Counted from the stretch's first letter, positions 1-12,815 are shown. The stretch is 64,000 nucleotides of DNA from Ectobius pallidus (GCA_964059195.1 CAXKWD010000006.1:63753073-63817072), one strand, 5' to 3'. Notes: generated by a model not told the origin, from the sequence alone. Made by a program: numbers and translations.

Positions 1-1480
1 GGTATTTTGCAGTGACTGATTCCATTCTGTATGCAAATTGCAATCTGGAATAGTTTAGGGTTTGCTCGCCCCTGTTTCATCCAGCGAAATTGGTAGTTGG
101 TAGCTTTTGTGAATTTCTTACTAATGTTAGGAGGATCGAGTTTTTCTCCTGACAATATAATATTTTAATCATAAGGAACATTTTAATATCTGAGGGTATC
201 AATAATTAATAGGCCTATTTTTAAACCGAGTTTACCCCCTAATTTTTCATTGTCTCCACATTACATAAACCTATGTCGGACTGCGAAGAAAACAGTTAAC
301 ACAATGATCAGGGCCATAGTTTATTCTTCCAAATTCTTTTCCATCATTTTATTATAAATTTAAGACAAATTATTGTGTACCATTGGACACTTTATAAATT
401 TAAGGGTTAGAGTCAGCTAAGTGAAATATGACTTTGATACATATTATGAATAAAGAAATCTTAAGAAAATTAAATAAATGTTAAATTTATCGTTAACCCT
501 CGTTGACGTAATTAAACTAAAACGAAAGTTCATAGCGATAATTTTACGAGGATCCTGCCTGTCGGATGAGTTACCTCTTAACGATTTCTTAAACCCCAAT
601 TGTGATGGAAATTTGGATTGAAATAGGCACTGAAATTAATTTAGTATCATAGTACCGGTAGTGTAGACACAGTATTGCAGCGGGTTAGAGTGATGGCATG
701 TATTCCTTACACATCTACCACCTCCTTTCATTGGAGACTTGCTCATTATTGTAAATTGGCAGCCACATTGTTGAATCCATTATGTAGTAATGCAATGAAA
801 TACTAGCTTCATATGATAATTGATTTAGTGTTGTGACTGAGTGACGCTTGGCAGCTCAGCGTAGAGATGCGATTAGTGGACAACGCAAGTGATTTTCAAT
901 TTTCCGCAGACAGCAATTTGTTCCTGTGACTGAAACAAACCCATTGGATTTGTTACCAGATATGGTCAGGTGTCCTAAACGTATCCTAGCCAATAACCAT
1001 CAAAAGTTTTAATTTTTTTAAAAACAAAAACAGAAAAAATTATAACAGTACCATGAATTGTTGGTATGGTTTTCTAAAAGAGAGGTCTCCCCTTTGTCCA
1101 TCGTCAATGGTTTACACCTCTATTGCGTTGCAACCAAATTCAATAAAGAAATAGTGGTTTCATTTACATTGTGGTTATCAGATTTATTGCTGGTGGAATT
1201 AAATGATGAATGGATATACTCTTTGTCAGTTTGGTCAAGTTGTTTAGTATTACCGCTCCTTTCGCGTACATGTTAACTAGTGCCACCCCATAAAGGCTGT
1301 TAATGAAGTTGTACGGAGTACTATACTATAAGACCAGACCGATAATTTTTAATATTACTTGAGTAACACGTGTGTGAATTACAGTGCAAAATGTCTGATC
1401 TCCTTTCTAAAGAAGAGACGACATTTTGCGTTGCTTTGAGTTTGAAGAAAACTTGATTTATAAGGACATATGACATAACT
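1..1480. other. AT-rich stretch, no gene seen
   Basis: Only short chance reading frames occur, none with a domain I recognise. No inverted terminal repeats or tRNA-like boxes stand out. One copy of the octamer TAGGCCTA lies at 210-217. Confidence 0.6.
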
Positions 1481-1489
1481 TGTCTGTCT

Positions 1490-1660
1490 GTGAGGTGGAC
1501 CATTAGGGCAGTCATAGGAGAAGGGTTCCATCTGGCGCTGTGAATTGAACTCCGACTTAGCTCAGTTGGTAGAGCATTGGCGCGAATAGCCAAAGGTTCT
1601 GGGTTTGGGTCCCAGTGTCGGAGGAGTTTTTCTCATATAATATTCTCTTATGAGGACTTA
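1490..1660 (+). repeat. tRNA-derived SINE, family A copy 1
   Basis: Positions 1551-1622 fold as a tRNA-like cloverleaf. The acceptor arm TCCGACT/TGTCGGA has one mismatch, the anticodon stem is TTGGC/GCCAA and the T stem is CTGGG/CCCAG. The anticodon loop GCGAATA would read GAA (Phe), but position 33 is C instead of the near-universal T, so a working tRNA is unlikely. The flanks, both upstream (GCTGTGAATTGAACTC) and downstream (a TTTTTCTC run then TAATATTCTC), recur at 17434-18130, which makes this a dispersed element rather than a lone tRNA gene. The outer limits are approximate. Confidence 0.65.
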
Positions 1661-1699
1661 TTAGGCCTACTGGTTTAAGAAAACAGTTGTGCAGAAAAG

Positions 1700-4600
1700 G
1701 TAAGGTAAGACCTTTGCAATTAAATGCAAAAAAAAAAAATCATGAAACGTTCGAATATTTAATATAGCCTATGTATAACTTTGTAGAAATATTACAGAAA
1801 TAACTAAAAAACATATTCACTGTGCTTAATTTAAGCATTTCGGTCAATATATTATAAGTAGCCTACTTTATCTACAGGTTAAGTTAAACCGAATATACAT
1901 ATTAACTGCAGATGCCGTTACACAGTGTTCTGGTTGAATCTAAATATTATAGTGCACTGGTGCTCTTAGACCTATTGGCCGAGAAAAGAAGACGTCCGTT
2001 ACCATTATGCCGAAGAAAAATTTTGACGCTGAGAAAATACGATCGATTTTTTTTTGTTTGTAGCAAAAATGGCCGTAATTTCGAAGATAATGTTAAATAG
2101 TGCCCTAGCCTTTCTACAAAAGACATAGCATAGAATCTAATGAAAAAAGTGACTTACCACAAAAGACATAACTTACAATCCATTGATAAAATACAGTAGG
2201 CTATAGTAAATAAGGTTCTAGAGATCTCATCTTCCCGTTTCATGTTGTATCGTATTTCGAATTTGATGAAATACGCTAAGACTGTCTCCTTCCGTTAATG
2301 TGAATATATTTAAAAGCTCATGTTCATCCCACATCTGATCGATCTCGAAAAATTCTGGGTTTCCGAGAATCTTTCATTCACGTGAATAACCTCCTTATCA
2401 TCGCTCAGTATTCCTCGAACACTCCCGCAATATAGATTGGACCACCATCTTTCAACATTGAGTTTATCTCTAGTTAAACTGAAGTTAAGTTCTAGTCAAG
2501 TTAAACTCAAGTTTGCGTCGTCACACAGATTCGAACCTCCTCATAGCTTCGGTGTGAGGTACATTCTTCGTTTTAGCTTTGGGCCATGATTGGACCAGGC
2601 TGTATTAGTATACATCGTGACTGTACTCACTGTTTACTCATTTCCCGTTTTACAGTGTTTCCGGTTTTGACAGCAACATGATAGGTGTACAGTGCGTTTA
2701 GCCAGTTAAGAGAGTCAGTTTGATTTGAGTGGGTTAGCGCAACCGTGGTCTATTGCACCTTTCAAAGTTCTACACTTGTAATTTTTCATACAATTTGAAA
2801 AATACACTTTTGTTGTAGTGGAGTGTTCTATGGTGTTTGGTCAATTTAACTACAATGTTACATAATGTACTATTCAGACTGTTAAAATATATTATTGTTT
2901 TTATGAGACCCTGTAACACTGTTTTCTTGGTTAGACCACTATTGTCCTGACATTTATTTCTACTTTAGAGAGGAGAAAAAAGTTAATTTAATAAATGTTG
3001 GATTTTTATATTTAATAAAACATTATTTTAAGAGGAAAGGACTTGTATTACTTTTATTTGAAATTTGCAATGATTATTCAGCTTTGCACTCGATGAAGTA
3101 CTTGAGAATGCTCACGACCATTCTCCACAGTTCCTTTAACATTCAACTCATTTGCAAAAAACACATTGTCATGAAATTAATGATAACTAAATGGTGCATG
3201 TTTGGGAAAGTCGTTAATAATATTATTGTAGTTGTAATTTCTTCTTGTATCATACAATGTTACACCCTTGGTGTTCCAAAGGTTTTCACCATTACATTAC
3301 CATTACAAATTAACATTAGCATAAAAGCCTTGAAATCTTGGGATTATAACTTTAATAATATAGCACCATTGTCATAGACAACTCCGAGCTTACCGTTCTT
3401 CGCTATATAGACAAGCTGCACTATAGTACTGAAATAAATTCTGTCAACACCATATTATTTTCTCCTACCTATTTCTTTCATATATAATTTCCCGACCATA
3501 TATGCGACAAACAATCCAGATGACCGCACTTCTAAAACATTACATTACATTATATTACACTATTATTTTCTTACATTTCACTCATTCGAATGCAGGATAT
3601 ATTTATCACTCATCTTTATGAAAAGTTAAACGTTAAAAGCCTTTTCCTGCTTCGTAATTTAATCCGCCCCGTGTCACGGGTGTTAGGAAGGTCGTTAATA
3701 GCCTCTAGGTTCTTTGGATTTATTTATCTTGGTTTTAAAACTTTTTGTTGTTTTTATACAAGAGGATTTCTGTTTGAGGGAACAGATTTTCGACGTCAAA
3801 ACTACCTACAGCAGACTGAATTGCTCCTACCTCTAAATAAGAATAAAGTTCGCCCCCAAATGCAAATAGCTTTAGCCTATTATCTAATTTTCCATGTTGG
3901 AGGGGTTACACCACTGTTGCGCTGACCTCCTCATTTGTAAAATGACAATTTGTTTTGGTTTCTGCAATTAATCTAGATTCACTTGTTTCAAATCGATGTT
4001 TTATATTCATTAACGTTTTGTTTTTAATTTCCTGTTGGTTCGATTGGTACTTGACCGCTTCATGATTAGCAATGGGTACTATGGGTACCTTCAGAAGACG
4101 TATAAGCAAGTACACCATGGGTAGCCACTGAAGCACCGTATATCTCTTTGCTCTTATTAACAAAAAGGAATGTTTGCATTAATTTCTCGTAGCATTTTGC
4201 AAGGTGATTGATAAGTATGAGATAATGCTAGTGATTTCAGGAATTAGTGCCCAATAAATCATTCGACATCTTTCATAAGGAATGACCTGTGAGCCCTCAG
4301 AAGTTACTTTTTCGATGAGATTGCAATGAAAAAATACATAGATTGGATATGTATAGTGCAATAACCATGAAAACGTTCAAGCAAATGTACACAATAGTTA
4401 TTGCTTAAAACTATGTTTCCTCCTTTAGTATTCCTTTAGTGCATAGTAACAAATTATACCATTTGTCAAGCTTGGTAGGTCTACCTACAACTGGGGGGGG
4501 GGGGATAAAACCTTGCCGGTTTATCCTAACAACTTCGTGGTGTTTTTCTAATTTCCATAATAGTTCCTCGTAGCATTGTAGACCCTCCCCATAATCTTCT

Positions 4601-5200
4601 TATTCTTCTTCTTCGACATTTTCGGGCCGAGATCTTGTTCCTGTTTTTTTTTTCCAGATGCAATTGTTTCGCGATCCAGGTGCGAGACTGAATGTGAACT
4701 AATCAGTGAATCAGGTGCGAGACTGAATCTGAACGGTGATTTAAACCTTCCAATATTTCAAAGTAATTATATAAAAACTAAACATTGTAGAATGTTACAT
4801 TATGAACTGAATAAGCGTATCAACATAAACATAATTTATCATGAATACAACGTTAAAGAGAACAAAACATAGAACTTCAAACTAATGGGCATTTTGTAGA
4901 TTTGAGCTAGGCTCATTGGAAGCATGCGCGAGGTCGTTATTAAAAAACAAAGATAAAGGTTGCCGGTATTCGTGGATGAGACTTGAATACTAAACATTAT
5001 TTTTAAAAGATAAAAATAAAACCTTCGGCACAATTTTCAATTTTACCCTTTTTCACAAATGCATCTCGTTAGTGTTGAAGGAAAGCTTATGGAAAGAACC
5101 TATTTCTCAGATGGTTTGCGATGAAATCTATGTACACTGATATCCTTTAAATTCAAAAAATTAGGAAGTAAGGTAAATTGAATTAGTGTTATATACTTCA
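1700..5200. other. AT-rich stretch, no gene seen
   Basis: The longest frames (about 110 codons at 3590-3925 on the plus strand and 85 codons at 3906-4163 on the minus strand) show no domain, codon pattern or splice context that I recognise. There is a short A run near 1727-1739 and a G run near 4492-4503. Nothing else is supported. Confidence 0.55.
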
Positions 5201-5213
5201 AGAGACGTCAGTG

Positions 5214-5290
5214 CAGAAGTAGTGCTCCCGCTTTTAGATTAGAGGTCGCGGGTTTAAACCCGGGTGAGGACGACAGATTTTTCAGCATAC
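5214..5290 (+). repeat. tRNA-like SINE head
   Basis: An A-box-like start (GTGCAGAAGTAGTGC) is followed about 35 bases later by a B-box-like GGTTTAAACCC, the layout of a tRNA-derived SINE promoter. It is a single copy with no partner seen in the window, so the limits are uncertain. Confidence 0.4.
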
Positions 5291-5353
5291 AAAATTACTG
5301 TGTACGACGTCCACCTATTTTCCACATTACAGCACAGAAAAATATGCATAACT

Positions 5354-6814
5354 GGGTCATTCTTCAAATACGGGAAAATTTGGAGTGTCTGAAATCCAAA
5401 TTTTTTAGTTTGTTTTTAAAATCTCAAAAATATTACTAAAATACTTCAGGGGTTACTTGATTATAATAAGACACAAGCAGAGCTTAAATGTTTATGTTTT
5501 TATTTATTTTAATTTTTAAATTTTTTTAAAGCCATGTGAATGACATCCGTGTACATGTGGATGGCAGAAGCCCACAATAATGACTAACTTTGGCAACAAT
5601 CTGCTTTCCTTTATTGATTTCATATTTTTCACAGTTTGCTTCAGTTGATTTTGCACCAAATTTGCGATTTTGTGTGCATACTCCGGAATCAGTGTAATTT
5701 TAACGAGACTGTGTTTTTATGGTTGGGGGGAGGGGAATCAAGCAGAAATTCATTTAATCAGTTTTAAGATTTTAAGTACAGGTCACAGACACCACAAACA
5801 CAGTAGTATCCTACATTTATCATCTACATGACTTGAGAGTTATCCACATACCTCTTTATGAGGCATGTGGATGACACAAAAATTAGGCATGTGGATGACA
5901 AAAAAAGGAGTTTAAGTGGTCTCAGCAAGCCATTCCTAAACCTCTGTAGGCTCAACTTCAGTCAGGTAGGCCTACTTTGAATTGGTAGGTTTATCATAGT
6001 GCATGCCGTGGGTGAGTTGGTAGCGTGACTGCCAGCCACCTGGGCGGCCCGGGTTCGATTCCCGGCCGGGTCGGGGATTTTTCAGTAGTGAAAAATGTCT
6101 TTCCCGGGTTCAGGACTGGGTGTATGTGTGTCCTTAGATTTAAGTAGGTAGGGGACTGGCCCACCCCGGTAACAAATTCGCTGAGAATATCCCCTTACGG
6201 GATCGCCAGGGGTCGCTCGCGAACCTGAGGAATAACTTTTCTGCCTACTTTCTAGACGTCATGTTAATGACGGGGAATAAAAACGCTTTCCTTGAAAATG
6301 ATGCGAAGTCCTTTGCTAATCCCAAACTGTTTGTAAGCAAGCAAAATTCAACCTTACAATTCAACCACAAACTGCCCTGTTGGCTTTCTAACACTGTTGC
6401 CAGTTATACAAATTTCTCATTCCTGCAGAAAAAATTCCAAAACCCTTGGGACATTCTTTATGTTCATTAGGTGGGATGACAATTTTATTTCATTTTATTT
6501 TTTAGGGGTTAATGTTCTTCACACATTCATACTCATTGTCAAGAAAAAAGTTGAAAAGGAAATAACATTTTGTTTTGTGGAAAAATGCATTAGAATATAC
6601 AAAACCGGGGTATGGGACAGGGCATGTGGATGACATTTAATTGAATTAACTTTGGTTTTGGAATAACAGAATTTGAAGTTAGTGACATTTCAAAGTGACA
6701 GTTGTGGTATGGAAGTAGTAGAAAATAACTTTTATTTTAATTTTTTTTTAATGTTGATTTTGAAGGGAAATATCACCCCGGAACACAAATTTTCCCGTAT
6801 TTGAAGAATCACCC
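5354..6814. mobile_element. Inverted-repeat DNA element with reiterated internal motif
   Basis: The left end GGGTCATTCTTCAAATACGG reappears inverted at the right end (GGGTGATTCTTCAAATACGG on the minus strand), and the match continues for about 28 bases. AACT flanks both sides (5350-5353 and 6815-6818), a possible 4-bp target duplication. No transposase frame is present, so the element is non-autonomous or decayed. The motif GGCATGTGGATGACA or a close variant occurs five times inside (5531, 5551, 5862, 5886, 6621), always in the same direction. A family B SINE at 6005-6250 is inserted in it. I cannot assign a superfamily. Confidence 0.6.
6005..6250 (+). repeat. tRNA-derived SINE, family B copy 1
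   Basis: The head has an A-box-like segment (GTGGGTGAGTTGGTAGCG) and a B box GGTTCGATTCC. The body continues with TTCAGGACTGGGTGTATGTG and ends near 6250. A second copy lies at 26047-26330, with the head almost identical and a small deletion at the B box. It sits inside the inverted-repeat element at 5354-6814 and is therefore younger than it. Confidence 0.65.
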
Positions 6815-6839
6815 AACTAAATTATACTTCGAACAAAAC

Positions 6840-7725
6840 CTCACCCTAGAGGCACGGACACGGAATGAATGTAAAATGGCTGATTGATATCATGCTGTAC
6901 GTATGCATTGGGTTTTCCGAATGTCCTAAGATAAAATTGTAAAGTGTAAAGTATTCTCATTTATAACACGTAAAAATTTCAAACGTAGAATTCAAAGTAA
7001 CAACCGTTAATGGTATATGTTAAATGCGTGCTATAGTAACTGATGGGAGACATCAAAGCATTTTCATTTGATATCTGAAGTAAGAACTCATTTCCGCTTT
7101 CTTCCGGTTAGATGAAAACAATTTTCAGTTAAAATCGAGAAGACTTCCGAAATCCATTAAATGTAACCGATAGATGTAAGCTGAGAGATTCGTTCTGTTA
7201 AGGGAAGTTGGGGGCTAAACCTGATTTAATTTATTCCCGCTGAAACCTGTCAAGAACATGCCTTCCTTACATAAGTTTCGCTTTTGGTTGCTAATAGTGT
7301 TTCGTAGTATTTCTATTTTAAGTACGGTACCTACATTATTCTAGTGCTACTGTTTAAATATTACTTTATAATATAATTTGGAGATGGGAAACTAATGTTC
7401 AAATGTCTGACCACATACATCCTCACCATTTTCTAAATAAGCTAGGAAGTGTCCCACAGTTTCTTAAAATACTCGTATTTAACCTTTCTATGTTTTGTAA
7501 ATAATTAAACTTTTTCCCAAATATTATTTTAAGCAATTTCTTTTGCGTTGCTTAGCGAGTTTCGGTTCAAACAAAAGAATTTGATTGTTATTCTTCCTTT
7601 CTTCCTTCCTCCTTTTTTTCTTTATTTACATTTTTTATGTTTTTTAAATTCCTTCATCCTCTCATAATCTCTATCTTCACATTTTATTTCGGATTAGTTT
7701 ATAAGCCTGTGATGACTAACTAATT
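6840..7725. other. No gene seen
   Basis: AT-rich sequence with no frame above about 60 codons and no repeat partner that I could find in the window. Confidence 0.5.
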
Positions 7726-7728
7726 TTA

Positions 7729-8329
7729 CTTTCTCGCTTATACGTAGTATAGAGAAAGTATTGTGGTCGTGACAAAAAATCGAAATCGAGTTAACACCGA
7801 GAAGGCATGTTTCACGATGCCTATAAACCGAAAAACGTGTTTTTGGTTTGACGTCTGTCCGTCTGTCTGTCTGTCTGTCTGTCCGTCCGTCTGTCTGTGG
7901 ACAAGCACAGCGGGTAAACGGTTCATTGTATTTACTTAATTTTTTGAATTAAGGACTTTTTCGAAATTTTGTCGAGCCGCCCAGAAATTTAGTTTTACAA
8001 CTGAAATATTAAGGGGACTTTTCATGAAAACTTTTTAAAAAATTTTGATTTGTGGAAAAATGGCTCTAACGATTTTAATAAAAATTTAAAATTGGAAACT
8101 CTTATCTATGACTAATAAAATGGCTATATCAGTATTTCTGCAAAAATGACTTAAGGGGTACTTTACTCGTATCCACTTTCAATTTTTCTAGATTATATCC
8201 ATTACAGTAGGCGATACACGAAAACCTACCACAGTAAAGTTGTAGAGAAAATTAAAATGAACATTTTTTGTTTAACACATTTCTTTATACGTTTAATAGA
8301 TATCAAGAAAATCTGATGTGAAAGTCACA
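7729..8329. mobile_element. Harbinger-like MITE fragment (family H, copy A)
   Basis: It begins CTTTCTCGCTTATACG, then AGAGAAAGTATTGTGGTCG, matching the end shared by copies at 8333-9150 (inverted) and 29160-29899. The preceding TTA (7726-7728) fits the TTA/TAA target preference seen in the complete copies. The right end is not recognisable, because the next complete copy starts directly after it in opposite orientation. It includes a (GTCT)n tract at 7853-7898. Confidence 0.5.
7853..7898. repeat. (GTCT)n microsatellite
   Basis: GTCT units with a few GTCC variants. The short reverse frame rich in DRQT residues over this tract is an artefact of the repeat. Confidence 0.85.
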
Positions 8330-8332
8330 TAA

Positions 8333-9150
8333 CTTCCTCTGCCCAAATAAAAGTTAGCAGTATTCACATATCCTTTTAAAGAATCGCAAGACACAATTTT
8401 ACGCTAATTATCCTATAAATACCTTTTCTTTCAATGATGCGACTAAAAGCGCAGGCTATATAACAAACTTAAAAAAAAAAAGAACAGACTGCAGACGTTC
8501 ATTGAACTTTCCGCCGTAAAGAATAATTTCCGAAATTTATCGAATATTTCCCTCAGATACTTCTTTACTCTATACCTGGCCAAAAATACATCTTTCTCAC
8601 TTCACATTCTTATATAGAATAAGAGGCCGTGAAAGAGCGCGTATTCAGTTGTTCATCACGCAAGACATAATTTCTACAAACAGTGGGTGAACAGTGGGTG
8701 GCTTGTAACTACCCTCAGAGAATTTTTTCGAAAAAAAGTTTCAAATAAAAGTTTTAGCTCTCAGTAAAAGGAACACATGTACAAATTTTAAAGGAAATCG
8801 TTAGAGCCGTTTTCGAGAAAATCGCGAAAAACAAAAATTTCTTCATGTAAAGTCCCCTTAAAAATAAGAGAAATTTGTCGCCAATCTTCGAATCACATCT
8901 TCAGAAGGTACCTGACCCGAATACGAAATTTTGTTTTCATACGATTCTCAGTTTCGGAGCTAGCCTGTTCACAAACTTCCACACAGACAGACACACACAC
9001 AGACACCCACACAGACATGTTTCCAAAAATAGTATTTTTGGATTCAGGGGGCCTTGAAACGTGTATATATGCTAAAAACTCAACTTCGAATTTTAGGGTC
9101 GAAAACAATACTTCCTCTACCTATAGTACCTATGGTACGGGCAGAGAAAG
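8333..9150 (-). mobile_element. Harbinger-like MITE, complete (family H, copy B)
   Basis: The ends are CTTCCTCTGCCC on the left and CTTTCTCTGCCCGTACC on the minus strand at the right. TAA flanks both sides (8330-8332 and 9151-9153). A 3-bp TTA/TAA duplication is the known mark of PIF/Harbinger transposition. The element is homologous over both ends to 29160-29899, in opposite orientation. There is no transposase frame. Internally it carries an (ACAGAC)-type run near 8985-9015. Fragments of the same family lie at 23455-23660, 54240-54435 and 57430-57600. Confidence 0.65.
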
Positions 9151-9288
9151 TAATAAAAACGAAATAAGTACGGCTTAAATGCGAATTTCAGAACATACAA
9201 GTCAATTAAAATATGAATGACATTTTGTTGCCCCTAGTAACAAGAAAACTATAGGCCTAATGTACACTTATTGTTGTGAAATGGAACC

Positions 9289-9470
9289 AGTTTAGCTCAG
9301 TCGCAATGAACACACCAAAACCAATTACAGCGAGGTGATATGGGCTAACAGGGAGGAGGTCCTGAGTTCAAATCAAACCTTGTGGCCGCCCAAATTGACT
9401 TGGGTTTTTCATAGTTTCCTCATTCGCAAAGGCAAACGCCGGGTTTGTCGGACATGCTTACTTTCCATAA
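9289..9470 (+). repeat. tRNA-like SINE candidate
   Basis: TTTAGCTCAGTCGCAATGA resembles an A box and GAGTTCAAATC a B box about 70 bases later, followed by a unique-looking body. Only one copy is seen in the window, so the assignment rests on the two boxes. Confidence 0.4.
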
Positions 9471-9758
9471 CTCATCGCCGCTACGTCACTGGATATTATA
9501 ATAGTTTAAACTGAATATCACAAAAGAAGACATCACTAAACAATAGAATCAGATGACACGAATGAGTTGCTAATATAGACTAATGGTTCACGCAACCATA
9601 CTAAACACGTGATATAACGTACATGAAGTTGCGTGCAATATAACCTAAGTAGCAGTAGTAGTTGTGGCGAAATTCAATTATAAGTTCCGCCCATTCGATA
9701 TTCACATTTGCACGGACTGTGTGATGTATTTTGTTTCTGAGCGAAGCAGAGTGACCAA

Positions 9759-9828
9759 CTGTCCTTATTTATTGCTGCAAGTGCCTTGCACCCACTATCC
9801 TTATATATTGTCGCAAGTGCCTTGTATT
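9759..9828. repeat. Two-copy tandem repeat, about 36-bp unit
   Basis: CTGTCCTTATTTATTGCTGC is followed one unit later by CTATCCTTATATATTGTCGC, and both continue AAGTGCCTTG. The two units differ at a few bases. Confidence 0.6.
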
Positions 9829-9889
9829 CACCTCTACATATAGCTAAATAATGCATAACACTAACCACATAGTTAAGTGCGCGAAGCGG

Positions 9890-10130
9890 AGGCGGCAGCC
9901 GTAGCGAAGCGCCCTTGCATTTTCGAATAATGTACGATACGCTGTTTGTAGGTTTCGAAAATGTGGCATATTATATCTCCCGCGAAGTTTGTCAGCCTGT
10001 CACCTCTCGTCTAGTGGTATGACGTCACACCTCCAACGTCCAATCACGAGTTTCTTCATAATACGAGGAGAGAAGAATTCGCTAGATCGTGGTGTAAAAG
10101 AAACTGCATTGGTGGGTGGGTTGGGTGGGG
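9890..10130 (+). repeat. Dispersed repeat X, copy 1
   Basis: The block including TATGACGTCACACCTCC, then AACGTCCAATCACGAG, then GTGGTGTAAAAGAAA matches the minus strand of 24690-24910 in the same order, with many substitutions. The start also carries a GC-rich run (GCGAAGCGGAGGCGGCAGCC) not seen in the other copy. No coding frame or clear terminal repeats, so the class is unknown. Confidence 0.5.
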
Positions 10131-10179
10131 CCGATTTATCCCACGGTGCGACTTATATTTGAATTTTCCCGTAGTAGTA

Positions 10180-12480
10180 CTAGTAGTACTAATAATATGC
10201 AGTTTTACTGTCATTCATTATTATTATTATTTCACGGTAAAAGCATTAAACATGAAGATCGACTCTGATGGTTTCCGTTCTAGATACTTCTTAGTTTTAT
10301 GAAAATGTAATAAATAAAATTTAATTGTCCCTATAATTTACTTTTTTCTGTGCTAGCCTTTAACACGTATATGCGAGAAAGTTTGTGCAACATATTTTTG
10401 CACCATTTATTTGTATTTTATTTTCTTCTTTTGTCATAATTACATTCCGCAATTCTTTTTAACCTTTTCTGGTATTAGTTTTACAGGGTCCTCGTAATCG
10501 AATAGATATGATAGCTGTGTTAGGGAACCGGGTTTCAATTCCGGCTTGTTGCAGATTCTTCACTAGATGACTCCTTGAACTAGGACTAAGGATGTTAAGC
10601 ATTCAACGCTGCCAAGATTCAGATTCGAGTTTAAATATTATGTTAGGTCTACTTTTTATTAGCTTCAATGCTCATACTAGTGTGATCTTCTCTATCGAAG
10701 ACAGGATGGGAAAAGGCACAAATCTGTAGTAAAGCGAATAGACTTTAAGCCTGTAAGAGGAATATGTTTATTCTTTATACTGCCCTGTATGTTTTATTAC
10801 CGGTTATTTAAAATATGTTTCGTATTTGGTTGTAGGCCTACAAGAAGTTTTTGTGACCAATAAAAAATTAGTACAATTTTATTATCATTTTACATCTACT
10901 TTATTTACTTCGTATTTACTTTACAAGTTCTCAATGCGTTTCACTTGCTTTACAAAGTAGTTTACTTAATAAGATTTATTCTGGTTTTTTAAAATACATT
11001 CACTACTCAAGAATGATTGAATGTTTAAATTTCGCTTAAATACACTAGTATTTTAGTTTCTTCTTATGAATGTAACCGATTAACTATTTTTGACTTACGG
11101 CTGTATTGAACTAACTACTGTTATTTGCAGCAAATTCCCATGTAAGGTAATAAAGTCTCTCCTAATTTAAACACGATTGCCTTACCTTCAGGGAACTAAA
11201 TGTGTATTCCATATACACACAGTGCATCGATTTGCAAACCATCATTGTAGCATTATTTGTAATTCCCGTTAGTTACAATGCATTAAAGTTGGAAACAGCA
11301 CATGAACTGTAGTAATACTGACCATTCAGCAGACTGTCCAGTTACGATGTAACTTCGGTGTTAATATCAAGTTGAATTATTTTTAGACCACAATAAATGT
11401 GAAATGGAATCGATATGGCGCCGAAGTTGTAGTACAGAAAGTCACGTCTCACCTCATAATAATTTAATGTTATACTGCCGTGCTGTGTTTTATATTTCAT
11501 TTTGCACCATAACTGTAGAGTCTCTCCGAAATATATAGGTAGTACGCATCATGAATCCAACAGCGGTGTGAAAATCAGAGGTAATAAGGTTCTCTTGCTT
11601 GCAACCACAGAATGAAGTGCATTAGTAACCATATATACTGTTGGAGAGAAATTATGACCGCTTCACAAAATACACCACTGAGGGATGTAAAAACCTCTTT
11701 TTGTTTTCTTCAGCTATTAATTCTCTCTTAATTCTGCCCATGTTTTAAGGACTCATGTAAAAAAGGTATGAGTAATAATTTCATCCCTAGATATTATTAC
11801 GATATAATACAGATGCAAAATTCCATAAACTAGTAAGTAGGCGTTACCATTAACATGAAGAAGTAATAAAATTTTCATTTATCAAAAGATTTTTGTGGAA
11901 TTAATGGTATCTAGCGTGTCCGTTTGTTATTAAGTTATCTTAAATTGTTAAAACTATAAATTTGAAGCTGGTATGAGACCCCCTACGAAGTTTGTACGGC
12001 ACCCTATGGAGACTTTCTTCCCACTGACCGTTAAAATTCAAATATCCTAACTTTTCTTCTTCAATTAAGACAATACCAAAATTACGACACCTATATTAAT
12101 ATTACCGTTCGATAGATCTATTTACCCCCCTTCATTTCATATGTCACTCAATTAATATAATTACAGGACTAATTATTTATTCGGTTTTTATTGATTAACA
12201 TATAAAATTTACATCTCTTCATAGAGAATTTTACACCACCGGACTCAGCGAGAAACAAGCTACCGGAATATGATATTCAATTTTTCCTCGATAATTCCAA
12301 TTCGGAATTATCAAGGAAAGTTCCAATTTCTATAGAACTGTCCTCCCCCGCTAGTTTTCGAGACTACTTCGTAATTAATGGCTGTTCCTGACAGTCTGAC
12401 TTTTGTTCCTTCAGGATTCCCGGATTCTTAACGTCCTATTTAAAAACTTTTCAACCTATAAACGCCCGTGGCGCGAAGTT
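10180..12480. other. AT-rich stretch with minor elements only
   Basis: A B-box-like GGTTTCAATTCC at about 10530 may mark a SINE fragment. A near-perfect hairpin lies at 12283-12319. No reading frame or repeat family is recognised elsewhere. Confidence 0.5.
12283..12319. repeat. Short hairpin, 16-bp arms
   Basis: TTTCCTCGATAATTCC and its inverted partner GGAATTATCAAGGAAA are separated by 5 bases, with one mismatch in the stem. It could be the core of a small palindromic element. No terminator role is expected in this genome. Confidence 0.6.
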
Positions 12481-12504
12481 GTCACCCAATAGGGCCCGTA
12501 TTAT

Positions 12505-12545
12505 GACCAAATTACGTCACATCTCCAAAATGTATAAAAAGGACC
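12505..12545 (+). promoter_or_regulatory. Candidate TATA promoter with CRE-like box
   Basis: ATTACGTCAC (12511-12520) lies 12 bases upstream of TATAAAAA (12533-12540). The same order and similar spacing occurs at 12783-12804 and inside the hAT element at 21170-21197. No downstream gene is visible, so it may belong to an unrecognised transposable element or be fortuitous. Confidence 0.3.
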
Positions 12546-12780
12546 TCCGCCAACAAATCGAGGCACTTCATACAATTTTCCAGACAACTACTCCACGCAA
12601 CTCGCCTGTGCATTATACACACGAAGGATAAGTTACTCTATAAACACCGTGTGTTTATAGGCCTATAAAGTTGCTGTTTATTTTTTCCGTATAGGATATT
12701 TCAGTACGGATCCATAATAATTAAGTCTACGAATTGTAAGCGTAACTAGGCGAGGTGAAGTATTATATTAGCAAAGTGTA

Positions 12781-12815
12781 TGTGACGTGGACGAAGTATA
12801 AATAGGCCGCCATTC
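12781..12815 (+). promoter_or_regulatory. Candidate TATA promoter with CRE-like box
   Basis: TGACGTGG (12783-12790) precedes TATAAATA (12797-12804). A 74-codon frame starts at 12849, but its first half looks like AT-rich noise. A GC-richer block at 12975-13041 ends in CTCACAG then GTACAAT, which could be an exon edge. The evidence is thin. Confidence 0.25.

Noticed and set aside
1551..1622. Functional tRNA-Phe gene
   Set aside because: C at position 33, an acceptor mismatch, and flanks shared with another repeat copy point to a SINE or pseudogene.
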